This document shows, piece by piece, positions 1-6,286 of a stretch of DNA of 8,101 nt. This DNA is from Thermoplasmata archaeon. GTDB taxonomy: Archaea; Thermoplasmatota; Thermoplasmata; Thermoplasmatales; Thermoplasmataceae. The notes below the pieces were generated by a model, which was not told the DNA's origin, did no database searches, and saw only the letters and a list, made by a program, of their open reading frames with translations. The position numbers and the translations under genes were made by a program. The DNA is taken from assembly GCA_021811525.1 (NCBI GenBank), contig JAJZOK010000102.1, forward strand, positions 1 through 8,101, in the 5' to 3' direction. Numbering within the stretch: position 1 is the first letter of the stretch; every line of letters starts with the position of its first letter.

Positions 1-85
1 CGCCTCCCCGAGACTTTTCGCAGCTTGGCACGTCCTTCATCAGCTCTCAAACCAAACCATCCCCCAAGCAGTTTAGCAGTTTACA
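1..85 (-). rRNA. 23S ribosomal RNA, 5' end (partial)
   Basis: Read on the minus strand, this stretch matches the conserved beginning of archaeal 23S rRNA. A CUGCUAAACUGCUUGGGGGAU segment corresponds to the usual CUACUAUGCC...GGUGGAU start. It is followed by the near-universal blocks GAUGAAGGACGUGCCAAGCU and GCGAAAAGUCUCGGGGAGGCG. Only about 85 nt of the gene lie in the window; the rest runs off the left edge. The mature 5' end is placed at about 80-86 by comparison with other archaeal 23S genes recalled from memory, so it is approximate. No 16S gene or tRNA precedes it: the next gene upstream is a divergent protein gene. This fits the known unlinked rRNA genes of Thermoplasma relatives. It is not a coding region, although the plus strand is open for about 50 codons here. 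Confidence 0.9.
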
Positions 86-187
86 CAATCCATTTTACTG
101 TAAACGAAATCTGGCTTCATTGGTTCTTTAAAGAACCTCTAACCCTTCCCTATTGAGTATTTCCCTCAAGAGGTGCATTCAAAGTGC
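86..187 (-). other. Pre-23S rRNA leader with a perfect 16-bp palindrome
   Basis: This is the inferred transcribed leader between the 23S promoter and the mature 5' end. It holds a perfect palindrome, GGTTCTTTAAAGAACC (122-137), which in RNA could form a 6-bp stem with a UUAA loop. Nearer the mature end, GTTTAC (79-84) and GTAAAC (100-105) form a second, weaker inverted repeat that reaches the predicted first bases of the rRNA. Such structures could help processing or folding of the rRNA. The archaeal long processing stem cannot be judged because the 3' flank of the gene is outside the window. The transcription start is inferred from the TATA box alone. Confidence 0.5.
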
Positions 188-209
188 GTATCCCGTGTAT
201 AGCTAGACC

Positions 210-218
210 AAATATAAG
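210..218 (-). promoter_or_regulatory. TATA box of the 23S rRNA promoter
   Basis: The minus strand reads CTTATATTT, a strong archaeal TATA box, within CCAAAATGCTTATATTTGG. Its centre lies about 27 nt before a predicted start of transcription near 187, which gives a leader of about 100 nt. The box is flanked by a CCAAA/TTTGG inverted pair. It is the best promoter candidate between the rRNA gene and the divergent DUF99 gene. Confidence 0.55.
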
Positions 219-281
219 CATTTTGGTAATTTAAATTATGAGTGGCGCTAGATAAAACAGGCTTTACAAATGATCGGATTG

Positions 282-290
282 TTTTAAATA
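282..290 (+). promoter_or_regulatory. TATA box of the DUF99 gene
   Basis: TTTTAAATA lies 17-25 nt before the ATG at 307. That predicts transcription starting at or a few bases inside the start codon, i.e. a leaderless mRNA. No Shine-Dalgarno-like sequence is visible before the ATG. The spacing is slightly short, so a TTG at 313 could in principle be the real first codon. Confidence 0.45.
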
Positions 291-306
291 CCTTCTTCGT
301 AAATAC

Positions 307-873
307 ATGATATTGAAGGACAAGGGCAGAATTCTTGGCATTGACGATGGGCCTTTTTCTAGGCCCAAAGATAAATTCACTCCCTTTGTGGGCGTGCTAA
401 TGAGGATGGATGGCCGAATAGAGGGAATACGCGTGGGAAAACTGGCCATAGATGGTGATTATGCTGAGAAGGCAATTTATGCGATGGCTGCCTCCATGGG
501 GCCGGGCAACATCAATCTCATCATGTCTGATGGTGTGACCTTTGCAGGATTTGACATTGTGAGTCCAGAGAATGTTTACAAAGATACGGGCATTCCATAT
601 GTTTCCATAACTCATTCACCTGCAGACCTGGAATCTATGGAAGCGGCTCTCACCAAACATGGTGAATTACTCAAGATCGGGAAACTGAAGGGGCTAAATC
701 CAGTGAAGTGCAGTATCCATGGTTCAGAATTTGTCGTGAACTATGCCGGGTTAGGTCAAGATGAAGCCCTGAAAGTCCTGGAACGCAGCATGATGGTTGG
801 AAACGTCCCTGAGCCGGTAAGGATTGCCGACATGATAGCTACATCAATCCAATCACCCCTGGACAGGGAATGA
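307..873 (+). CDS. DUF99 (UPF0215) family protein, endonuclease V-like fold
   Basis: The protein has 188 residues, close to the usual length for this archaeal family. It carries the family's landmarks in order: GIDDGPF at 11-17, an acidic IDGDY at 48-52, SDGVTFAGFDIV at 74-85, GIPYVSIT at 95-102 and PEPVRIADMIA at 168-178. DUF99 proteins have been linked by structure and sequence comparison to the RNase H-like fold of endonuclease V. The Asp residues at 13-14, 49 and 75 are the obvious candidates for a metal site, but no activity has been firmly assigned to the family to my knowledge. No signal peptide or membrane segment is seen. The gene is divergent from the 23S rRNA gene, sits alone, and is followed by a T-rich stretch. 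The ATG is chosen because a TATA box lies at leaderless spacing. Confidence 0.9.
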   Translation: MILKDKGRILGIDDGPFSRPKDKFTPFVGVLMRMDGRIEGIRVGKLAIDGDYAEKAIYAMAASMGPGNINLIMSDGVTFAGFDIVSPENVYKDTGIPYVSITHSPADLESMEAALTKHGELLKIGKLKGLNPVKCSIHGSEFVVNYAGLGQDEALKVLERSMMVGNVPEPVRIADMIATSIQSPLDRE

Positions 874-888
874 TTGTTGGAATTCCCC

Positions 889-894
889 TTTTTT
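889..894 (+). terminator. Candidate oligo-T terminator after the DUF99 gene
   Basis: A CCCC run followed by six T lies 15 nt after the stop codon. Archaeal termination commonly uses short T tracts in the coding strand. There is no clear stem before it, so this is only a candidate. Confidence 0.3.
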
Positions 895-974
895 GATTGG
901 ATTTCACAGCCATATTTTCAAAAATCAGCCAAAAAACATGGCAAAGGCAGACTTGGTTAGGATGGCGAAAACTT

Positions 975-992
975 ACCCTAAGACCTTAGGGT
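975..992. promoter_or_regulatory. Inverted repeat, candidate operator of the Bat-type regulator
   Basis: ACCCTAAG (975-982) and CTTAGGGT (985-992) are perfect 8-bp inverted arms separated by 2 bases. The repeat lies just before an AT-rich box, AAGTAATTACA (999-1009), that could serve as the TATA element for the regulator gene starting at 1042. Two-fold symmetry next to a core promoter is what a dimeric regulator's site would look like. Autoregulation by the downstream protein is an inference. It could instead be a weak terminator hairpin, but no T tract follows it. Confidence 0.45.
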
Positions 993-1030
993 GATGAAAA
1001 AGTAATTACATGAGGAAACGATGTTCTTTT

Positions 1031-1035
1031 GAGGT
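1031..1035 (+). promoter_or_regulatory. Shine-Dalgarno-like site of the Bat-type regulator
   Basis: GAGGT lies 6 nt before the ATG at 1042 and matches the core complementary to the archaeal 16S 3' end. An in-frame TGA at 1030-1032 rules out any longer start. That TGA closes a three-codon frame (ATG TTC TTT TGA) beginning at 1021. This gene therefore appears to have a short leader, unlike several of its neighbours. Confidence 0.5.
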
Positions 1036-1041
1036 TTCCCA

Positions 1042-1662
1042 ATGTCCCAGAAAGATAAAGGTGCACTAGAAGCGTTAGTGGAGGTAACGAGATCAGACTG
1101 CGTGATTACTAATTACATTAACACCCTTAACCAGGAAGTAAGAGTTGACAGGCTGAGAATAGGCGAAAGCAAAACGCTGCACAGGCTTGAAACAGATGCG
1201 GATCCGGAATATCTACTCCCCGGCCTCCAGAAGTGCTCAAACAACGTCATAAGGGTCGGGAAAACCGGATACTGGGCAGAATCACATGCCTGTTCCTCAT
1301 GCAGGTTTTTTGCCAGTTCTCATGTAGTTGTACTCAGTTCAAAGGCAATTGATGCCAGGAGGATCCTATACAGGATCCTGGTGCAGAACCCAACCAAGCT
1401 CAAGATACTGGAAAAGGACCTGGAAGCTGCGGGGCTAAACCCGAACATACTGGAAACCGAGTTTGAAAGCCTTGAGATTCTCACTGAGAGGGAGAAGGAA
1501 GTGGTGAACATGGCCTTCCGCCATGGTTATTTCGATCCGGACAGGGGGATATCAATGACAGAGATCGCAAAGATCATGAAGGTTTCAACTCCATCGCTCT
1601 CTGATGTATTGAGGAGGGCGACCAAGAAGATCGTGAAGTATTATATTGAAAACAAGTTCTAA
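1042..1662 (+). CDS. Transcription regulator with Bat-type (HTH_10) helix-turn-helix and cysteine-containing sensor half
   Basis: This 206-residue protein ends in a typical bacterioopsin-activator-type helix-turn-helix at about 147-201. LTEREKEVV and AFRHGYFDPDRGIS lead into TEIAKIMKVSTPSLSDVLRRA, the recognition region. The N-terminal half (1-100) has four cysteines, C20, C65, C84 and C87; the last two form a CSSC pair inside HACSSCRFF. That spacing suggests a metal- or redox-responsive site, although no ligand can be named from sequence. A helical linker at about 104-145 joins the two halves. It lacks the PAS and GAF domains of the large haloarchaeal Bat proteins, so it is a short form of the family. 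The gene is convergent with the aspartate kinase gene, with only 9 bp between the stop codons. An 18-bp dyad upstream may be its operator. Its targets are unknown. Confidence 0.85.
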   Translation: MSQKDKGALEALVEVTRSDCVITNYINTLNQEVRVDRLRIGESKTLHRLETDADPEYLLPGLQKCSNNVIRVGKTGYWAESHACSSCRFFASSHVVVLSSKAIDARRILYRILVQNPTKLKILEKDLEAAGLNPNILETEFESLEILTEREKEVVNMAFRHGYFDPDRGISMTEIAKIMKVSTPSLSDVLRRATKKIVKYYIENKF

Positions 1663-1671
1663 TTTGGCATT

Positions 1672-2598
1672 TTAGGGATTCTGGCTGCAGCAGTTCTCAA
1701 ATTCTGCCGGGTTCCCTATTATGGTGCCCGGGGTATCGGGATTCCTGAAATCCTTGATTTTTATGGGGATTCCATTTTCCCTTGAAATTGAAATGACCTT
1801 GCCGTGGAGAATTCGTGCTCCATTTCTTATGTATCCCTCAGCATCCTCATATCCAATCTGCCTGAGGACTCTGCACTCCTTGACGAATTTTGGATCGCCG
1901 GTCATAAGGCCTGGCACATCTTTCCAGAACGTGAGGCATGAACCGTTAAGTGAGCTGGACACAACCGCAGCCGTATAATCGCTGCTATTCCTTCCCAGGA
2001 TGGCAATCCTTCCAGACGGGGTGCGGCAGAAGAATCCCGTGATTATGGGAATATTCCCTTCATTCTTCTGGTTGCTTACACTGCGGAGGATCAGTTCTCT
2101 GGACCAGTTGACATCCACAGTTGCTTCAAGGAGATTTTCATCCTCTGCAACGATGATCTCACTGGACAGCACTGCTTCAGCGCCAAAGTTCTGTCCAAGC
2201 AGGTACCATTTCATGATTACTGCTGAAAACCTTTCTCCGTAAGACATAATGATGGTGTTTCTTTCCGGTGAATCCTTGAGATTATGGTCATGGGCTATGC
2301 CTATGAGTTCATGGACCAGATTTCTTATCTCTTCCATGGAAGGCTCCCTTGTCCTCTTCTTGGTAATTTTAGACATCGCATCAAGGTGGATCTTCTGGAT
2401 TTCATGGATCTTCTCCATTACAGATGGCCCGTCACCTGAATTGCAGAGTTCGATCAGGCTCTGGGTTACTCCGCTTATGGCGCTGACAATAACAACCGGG
2501 TTCTGGTATCTAGAAACTATCTTTGCGGCGCTGCAGAAGTCTTCAGCGGAAGAGAGGCAGGAACCGCCGAACTTGAGCACATCATACTGTGTTCCCAT
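1672..2598 (-). CDS. lysC: Aspartate kinase, catalytic domain only (no ACT domains)
   Basis: This enzyme phosphorylates aspartate to 4-phosphoaspartate, the first step towards threonine, methionine and lysine. The 308 residues cover the amino-acid kinase fold. KFGGSC at 9-14 is the nucleotide-binding start, SYGER at 119-123 the substrate-loop motif, and GRIAILGRNSSDYTAA at 196-211 the glycine/serine/aspartate loop (usually LGRGGSD). KDVPGLMTGDP at 226-236 and the closing NGARILHGKV at 259-268 are also typical. Most aspartate kinases run to about 400-470 residues with two C-terminal ACT domains for feedback control. This one stops at about residue 308 with a short Cys-containing tail (ENCCSQNP), so ACT-mediated inhibition is not expected. 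No downstream ACT remnant is possible, because the next gene begins 9 bp beyond on the other strand. Its ATG overlaps the asd stop codon as TAATG, indicating translational coupling. Confidence 0.92.
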   Translation of the reverse strand: MGTQYDVLKFGGSCLSSAEDFCSAAKIVSRYQNPVVIVSAISGVTQSLIELCNSGDGPSVMEKIHEIQKIHLDAMSKITKKRTREPSMEEIRNLVHELIGIAHDHNLKDSPERNTIIMSYGERFSAVIMKWYLLGQNFGAEAVLSSEIIVAEDENLLEATVDVNWSRELILRSVSNQKNEGNIPIITGFFCRTPSGRIAILGRNSSDYTAAVVSSSLNGSCLTFWKDVPGLMTGDPKFVKECRVLRQIGYEDAEGYIRNGARILHGKVISISRENGIPIKIKDFRNPDTPGTIIGNPAEFENCCSQNP

Positions 2599-3653
2599 TA
2601 GAGCAGCCCCTTAGAATGTGCAATTTCCGCATTGAGGACTGATGCCCCGGCAGCGCCTCTTATGGTATTGTGTGAAAGTGTCACAAAGCGAAGGTAATTT
2701 CCATTTTTCCTTATCCTGCCCACTGTGACAGCCATTCCCCTTGCCCTTTCAGGAGTTCCATTCCAGAGGTCGAGTTCTGGTTGTGGCCTGTAATCAGACC
2801 CAGTAACTATTATGGGCTGGGCAGGAGCGCTAGGAAGATTCTTTGCCTGAGGATAAGCCCTGAATCCGGACAGGAGGCCGGAGATGTCCTCATCCTCTAT
2901 GTTTCCTGAAAATCTCACCGTTACGGACTCGGTGTGCCCTTCCCGCACAGGAATCCTTGTGCATGTGATTCCCAGGTCAAGATTCCTGGGAGTTATCTTC
3001 TTTCCATCAAGTGTTCCAAAGACCTTTGGCATTTCCCTCTGGATCTTTTCCTCCTCGCTTTCTATGAACGGCACAATGTTTGAGACTGCGTCAAGTGATG
3101 GAACACCCGGGTAACCTGCACCGCTGAGCGCCTGCATAGTTGTAACTTCAATGTGATCAGGTCCCAGCGGGATAAGGGGTTTCAGCGGAATGGCAAGGCC
3201 TATTGTGCTGCAGTTGCCGTTTGCAATGATATAGCCACACTGGTCCCTGAACATTTCCATGTGGTCACTGTTGATTTCAGGCACCACTATTGGGACTGAT
3301 TCCAGCATCCTGTTAGTGGCAGAATTTGTGAAAATCCTGTTTCCTGCCTTCTGCAGTTGGAGTTCAATATTGTTGTCCGTGGAAGTGGGTATTGCGCTGA
3401 AGATAGCATCGTATTTCTCAGAGATGACCCTGCGTGCATCCAAAATGGAAAGGCGCTTTTCAAGCAATGAATCTGAAATTGTGTTTGAAGGCACCCTAAG
3501 GATTTCCTCCAGTTTCCTGCTGTCGGAGCGCTGCCAGGCATAAAGGTCCGGTTCATCAAAGAACGGATGGTTTGACAGGAGCTGGCAGAATCTCTGGCCA
3601 ACTAGGCCACTTGCCCCTATGATTGCAACCCTTTTCCTGGACACTTTATTCAC
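2598..3653 (-). CDS. asd: Aspartate-semialdehyde dehydrogenase
   Basis: The enzyme reduces 4-phosphoaspartate with NADPH to aspartate semialdehyde, taking the product of the adjacent kinase. The protein has 351 residues, as in the archaeal/fungal form of the family. The dinucleotide-binding loop is IIGASGLVG (11-19). The catalytic cysteine is C148 in ANGNCSTIG (144-152), and the usual NPNC reads NGNC here. ALSGAGYPGVPSLD (175-188) and RIPVREGHTESV (233-244), which carries the catalytic His240, are typical, as is the C-terminal LSHNTIRGAAG (326-336). The start is a GTG. An in-frame TAA 15 nt upstream excludes a longer protein, and a second GTG three codons in (3642-3644) is an equally possible start. 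The next gene is aspartate kinase. No homoserine dehydrogenase or dihydrodipicolinate synthase gene is in the window. Confidence 0.95.
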   Translation of the reverse strand: MNKVSRKRVAIIGASGLVGQRFCQLLSNHPFFDEPDLYAWQRSDSRKLEEILRVPSNTISDSLLEKRLSILDARRVISEKYDAIFSAIPTSTDNNIELQLQKAGNRIFTNSATNRMLESVPIVVPEINSDHMEMFRDQCGYIIANGNCSTIGLAIPLKPLIPLGPDHIEVTTMQALSGAGYPGVPSLDAVSNIVPFIESEEEKIQREMPKVFGTLDGKKITPRNLDLGITCTRIPVREGHTESVTVRFSGNIEDEDISGLLSGFRAYPQAKNLPSAPAQPIIVTGSDYRPQPELDLWNGTPERARGMAVTVGRIRKNGNYLRFVTLSHNTIRGAAGASVLNAEIAHSKGLL

Positions 3654-3863
3654 GGCTCCCTTCTGTTATATTGTTTGAGCCGTTGAGATGGGAATTTTAT
3701 AAATTCATTTTGTCATACTTAATAATCATCAAGAATAATTTCAGTTATGGGAATTACTGCCAGTAAATTTTAATGAAGGCTGGCAATAAGAAAAGATTTC
3801 CATATTCCTTCAATTAAAATTACTGCATCTATTGTGCTTGGAATATACGCCAAACGTCTGATT
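3654..3863 (-). promoter_or_regulatory. Intergenic region with the asd promoter
   Basis: This is the 210 bp between the peptidase stop and the asd start. On the minus strand TTTATAAAA (3703-3695), inside the dyad GAATTTATAAAATTC, is a good TATA box. It would start transcription about 20 nt before the asd GTG. A GGGAG element lies 2 nt before the first GTG and 11 nt before the second, so the start codon is unsettled. Nearer the peptidase, TGCCAG/CTGGCA (3758-3763 and 3780-3785) form a 6-bp inverted repeat with a 16-nt loop, and AATTACTGC occurs twice (3752 and 3818). I see no gene or RNA here. Confidence 0.45.
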
Positions 3864-5636
3864 TCACTGCTGCATGTATTTCCTGAACCATTCCAGCTTC
3901 CTTGCAAGCCTGTCATTCATGTTCTTTGGAATTCCACGCCTGGCATGCTCATGCGAGTCACCAGGATACCTGGCTAGCACAGCATCCACGCCGTTGAGCC
4001 GCAGGGCAGTGTACATCTGCTCTGACTGTTCAATGGGGCACCGGTAGTCTTCTTCTCCATGAATGAACATGGTAGGGGTCCTTGCGCTCTTTACCCTGGT
4101 GATTGGGGACATCCTGAGCAATTGTTCCATACCTTCAGGGCTCCATGGGTCCTTAACGCCAGATTCAAGGGCATTGAACCAGAATCCAATATCACTTGTG
4201 CCACACATGCTCATTAGATTCGAGACGCATCTCTCCGCAACCGCGCACTTGAATCGTGTTGTCTGGGTTATTGCCGCATTGGTCATGAAACCGCCATATG
4301 AACCACCAGTAATGGCAAATTCTTCCTTAAGGCCGTATATCGATTTTGCAGCATCCATGAATTTCATCAGATCCTGAAAATCTTCTCCTCCCCAGTCGCC
4401 GACACACCGGTATGCAAATTCCTCTCCGTAACCATCGCTCCCCCTTGGATTGCCAAACAGCACATTGAAGCCGTTATCAGCGAGGAAATTGAACTCTATG
4501 CTGTAAGCTTCGCCGTAAGCCATCTGCGGTCCGCCATGCACATTGAGCACTGTGGGGCTTCCCTTTGATGAAAGAATGAGCCAGGCCTCCCTCCCTTCCA
4601 CTTCTATGCGCTCCAGTGGATGGCCAATCACATTGGGGTTAGGGTCGTATTCTCCGTTGAATGACAGCACAGACGGCTTCTCGGGGGAGGTATACACGTA
4701 TGCAACCTTCCCGCCGGCTACATGAAATGCACGGACAGCCCTATTCGGTTCAGTAAGCTTCTTCACATTTGTTCCATCATAAGAGTAAAGGAATACGAAA
4801 CCTCCCTCCTGGCCCTCAAGATACAGAACCCCGTTGTCTGAGACCAGCGATTCTGAAGCCGAAACGAAAAGGTCAGTTGTTACCTTGTTGTGTGAAGTCC
4901 TCCCAACCTCTACTTCCTTCCCAGCCTCCGGAAATATAAGGCTAGAGGATGCCCAGGGCTTGAGGCCCTTCCTGTGGCCAAGGTATGCTATGGTGCCATC
5001 GCTGGCCACGCATACCGTGCCTGCCTTTCCTTCCCCGCTTGTAACCTTCCTGTATTTTCCTCCTTTGACATCGAGCTCGTAAACATCCTCTAGGCCACGG
5101 TCATTGTCCTCTACAGCGGCTGCAAATACGGCCCTTTGCCCGTTTGAGGACACATCGATTACATCAAAATCTCCTGACGCCAATACCCTTGGAGGTTCCT
5201 CGAGAACAGATACAAGTTTCTTCCTTTCCCTGAGGAAACCGGTTGTGTCAAACCTGTATTTCACACTGCTTGTGACGAAAGGCTTGTCCTTTTCTGACTT
5301 GTCTACAGTTATTGCGAGAACCCCGTCCCTATGGAAAATGTACTTAGAGATGGATTTATTTGTGAAGAGCTTCCTAGGCTCAGCAAGCTCTTCCTGAACA
5401 AAGAGGCTTTCTTCCTCCTTGTTGTACGAAACGAAGTAAAGCCCGCCATTGTGGATCTTTGGATTCTTTTCATGCCCTCCGAATGTGATCCTAGTGGCTT
5501 CTTTCCCATTGAAACGGTAAATGGAAGATCTGTACTCGCCTGACTCAATCCAGTTCAGTGTAAAATATACTGTTTCCCCATATACGAATGGGTCTGACAC
5601 GAGCTTCAGCTTGTATGCATCTTCCGGAGTTTTCAT
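3864..5636 (-). CDS. S9-family serine peptidase (prolyl oligopeptidase / acylaminoacyl-peptidase type)
   Basis: This 590-residue, apparently cytoplasmic peptidase would cleave short peptides or remove acylated N-terminal residues. Residues 1 to about 330 are a beta-propeller made of irregular blades, for example DVSSNGQRAVFAA and VCVASDGTIAYLG. An alpha/beta-hydrolase domain follows. It contains HGGP (367-370) as oxyanion loop, NPRGSDGYGEEF (396-407), the nucleophile Ser446 in GGSYGG (444-449), Asp530 in HGEEDYRCP (526-534) and His562 in DSHEHARRG (560-568). The catalytic triad is therefore complete. No signal peptide or membrane helix is visible. The ATG is preceded by an in-frame TGA, and a weak T-rich box lies 21-28 nt before it, so a leaderless mRNA is likely. 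Whether it acts as acylaminoacyl-peptidase or dipeptidyl/oligopeptidase cannot be decided from sequence alone. Confidence 0.93.
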   Translation of the reverse strand: MKTPEDAYKLKLVSDPFVYGETVYFTLNWIESGEYRSSIYRFNGKEATRITFGGHEKNPKIHNGGLYFVSYNKEEESLFVQEELAEPRKLFTNKSISKYIFHRDGVLAITVDKSEKDKPFVTSSVKYRFDTTGFLRERKKLVSVLEEPPRVLASGDFDVIDVSSNGQRAVFAAAVEDNDRGLEDVYELDVKGGKYRKVTSGEGKAGTVCVASDGTIAYLGHRKGLKPWASSSLIFPEAGKEVEVGRTSHNKVTTDLFVSASESLVSDNGVLYLEGQEGGFVFLYSYDGTNVKKLTEPNRAVRAFHVAGGKVAYVYTSPEKPSVLSFNGEYDPNPNVIGHPLERIEVEGREAWLILSSKGSPTVLNVHGGPQMAYGEAYSIEFNFLADNGFNVLFGNPRGSDGYGEEFAYRCVGDWGGEDFQDLMKFMDAAKSIYGLKEEFAITGGSYGGFMTNAAITQTTRFKCAVAERCVSNLMSMCGTSDIGFWFNALESGVKDPWSPEGMEQLLRMSPITRVKSARTPTMFIHGEEDYRCPIEQSEQMYTALRLNGVDAVLARYPGDSHEHARRGIPKNMNDRLARKLEWFRKYMQQ

Positions 5637-5651
5637 GGAAGATCATAGGCT

Positions 5652-5762
5652 TCATTGGTAAAAATGGTTCTTGTACCATTCGTTCATGAAAAGGACCTCA
5701 TTGTAATTGGGTCCTTCAAGTGTGAGATGTTCTGGCTCAGGCGAACCCTGATTTAGAGCCTC
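5652..5762 (-). pseudogene. Coding-like 36-codon remnant upstream of the peptidase
   Basis: Between a TAA (5763-5765) and a TGA (5652-5654), the minus strand has 36 open codons. They read as protein-like sequence ending PNYNEVLFMNEWYKNHFYQ. There is no ATG, GTG or TTG near the beginning, so it cannot start normally. Another frame just upstream begins with an ATG (MAECAVFVNLRGSKSGFA) and stops where this one is open, so a single frameshift could join them. The TGA lies 15 nt before the peptidase start. I do not recognise the family. It may be the decayed C-terminus of a lost gene, or chance. Confidence 0.25.
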
Positions 5763-5836
5763 TTAAATTAACGAAAACAGCGCATTCAGCCATCAGCGGG
5801 CAGCATTAAATGCAAAGAATTTTGGAAAATTGGGTT

Positions 5837-5849
5837 AAAAATGGAAAAA
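5837..5849 (-). terminator. Oligo-T terminator after the NifX-like gene
   Basis: On the minus strand, two TTTTT tracts, each preceded by CCA, occur 10-23 nt after the stop codon of the NifX-like gene. Short T tracts in this position are typical of archaeal termination. No stem precedes them. Confidence 0.45.
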
Positions 5850-5859
5850 TGGCGAACTT

Positions 5860-6210
5860 TCACTCTTTGAACATGAAGAAGTCCAGTTCATCCACTGCGT
5901 TTGTCTTGATGCCCTCAAGGTTCTTGACAACGTCATCAAGCTTTTCTTCCTCAACTGGTATGTACTTCATCTTACCAAGGGACATATGGTATGAGCCAGG
6001 GCAGAGAACTCCTTCCTTTACCACAATTGCGTCAGGCTTGAGGGACAGTATTCCTGCCATGCATCTTTCCTTGCCGCCATAGGGAGAGCCGAAGCCCGGG
6101 TTCTCGTATTCTGTTATCTGCTTTGTCTCGTCGTCAATTACCATTATTGAATTTCCGTATTCAAGTGGCGTGACAAAGTTTTCCTCATCGACTACTGCTA
6201 CGATCTTCAT
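5860..6210 (-). CDS. NifX/NifB-type (dinitrogenase iron-molybdenum cofactor biosynthesis-like) small protein
   Basis: From the ATG at 6210 the product has 116 residues and resembles the NifX/NifB C-terminal family with an RNase H-like fold. It starts MKIVAVVDEE, continues with IMVIDDETKQITEYENPGFG (22-41) and a glycine-rich GGKER turn. The strand DAIVVKEGVLCPGSY (60-74) and KYIPVEEEKLDDVVKNL (82-98) then match the usual order of beta strand, effector loop and last helix. Cys50 and Cys70 are the only cysteines. The family binds FeMo-cofactor precursors in nitrogen fixers, but many archaea carry orphan copies of unknown role, and no nif genes are near. The frame is open to 6312, overlapping the HNH gene. 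The shorter start is preferred because the family begins at MKI and CTTAAATTA lies 22-30 nt before it. The assignment rests on pattern resemblance only. Confidence 0.6.
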   Translation of the reverse strand: MKIVAVVDEENFVTPLEYGNSIMVIDDETKQITEYENPGFGSPYGGKERCMAGILSLKPDAIVVKEGVLCPGSYHMSLGKMKYIPVEEEKLDDVVKNLEGIKTNAVDELDFFMFKE

Positions 6211-6231
6211 GACCCCATATTTCTTTACCAC

Positions 6232-6240
6232 TAATTTAAG
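6232..6240 (-). promoter_or_regulatory. TATA box of the NifX-like gene
   Basis: The minus strand reads CTTAAATTA, 22-30 nt before the ATG at 6210. That is the spacing expected for a leaderless transcript. It supports the shorter protein and suggests the gene is transcribed separately from the HNH gene that ends at 6287. Confidence 0.5.
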
Positions 6241-6286
6241 TTGATGGTTTTTTGATAGCGACAATAAACTTCCGAAATTATCATTG

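Noticed and set aside
1..153. Open plus-strand frame of about 50 codons at the left edge, possible C-terminus of a gene
   Set aside because: The first 85 bases are the complement of the conserved 23S rRNA 5' end, which explains the sequence fully, and the translation is not protein-like.
2249..2614. Plus-strand frame of 121 codons opposite the aspartate kinase gene
   Set aside because: It is a shadow of the well-supported kinase gene and shows no promoter or recognisable protein.
3752..3826. Two copies of AATTACTGC as a possible direct-repeat regulatory site
   Set aside because: Only two 9-bp copies, AT-rich and unevenly placed relative to the asd promoter; this could easily be chance.
5701..5760. 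AGGGTTCGCCTGAGCC on the minus strand, resembling a tRNA T-loop
   Set aside because: No acceptor stem, anticodon arm or D-arm can be placed around it, and the stretch reads better as a coding remnant.
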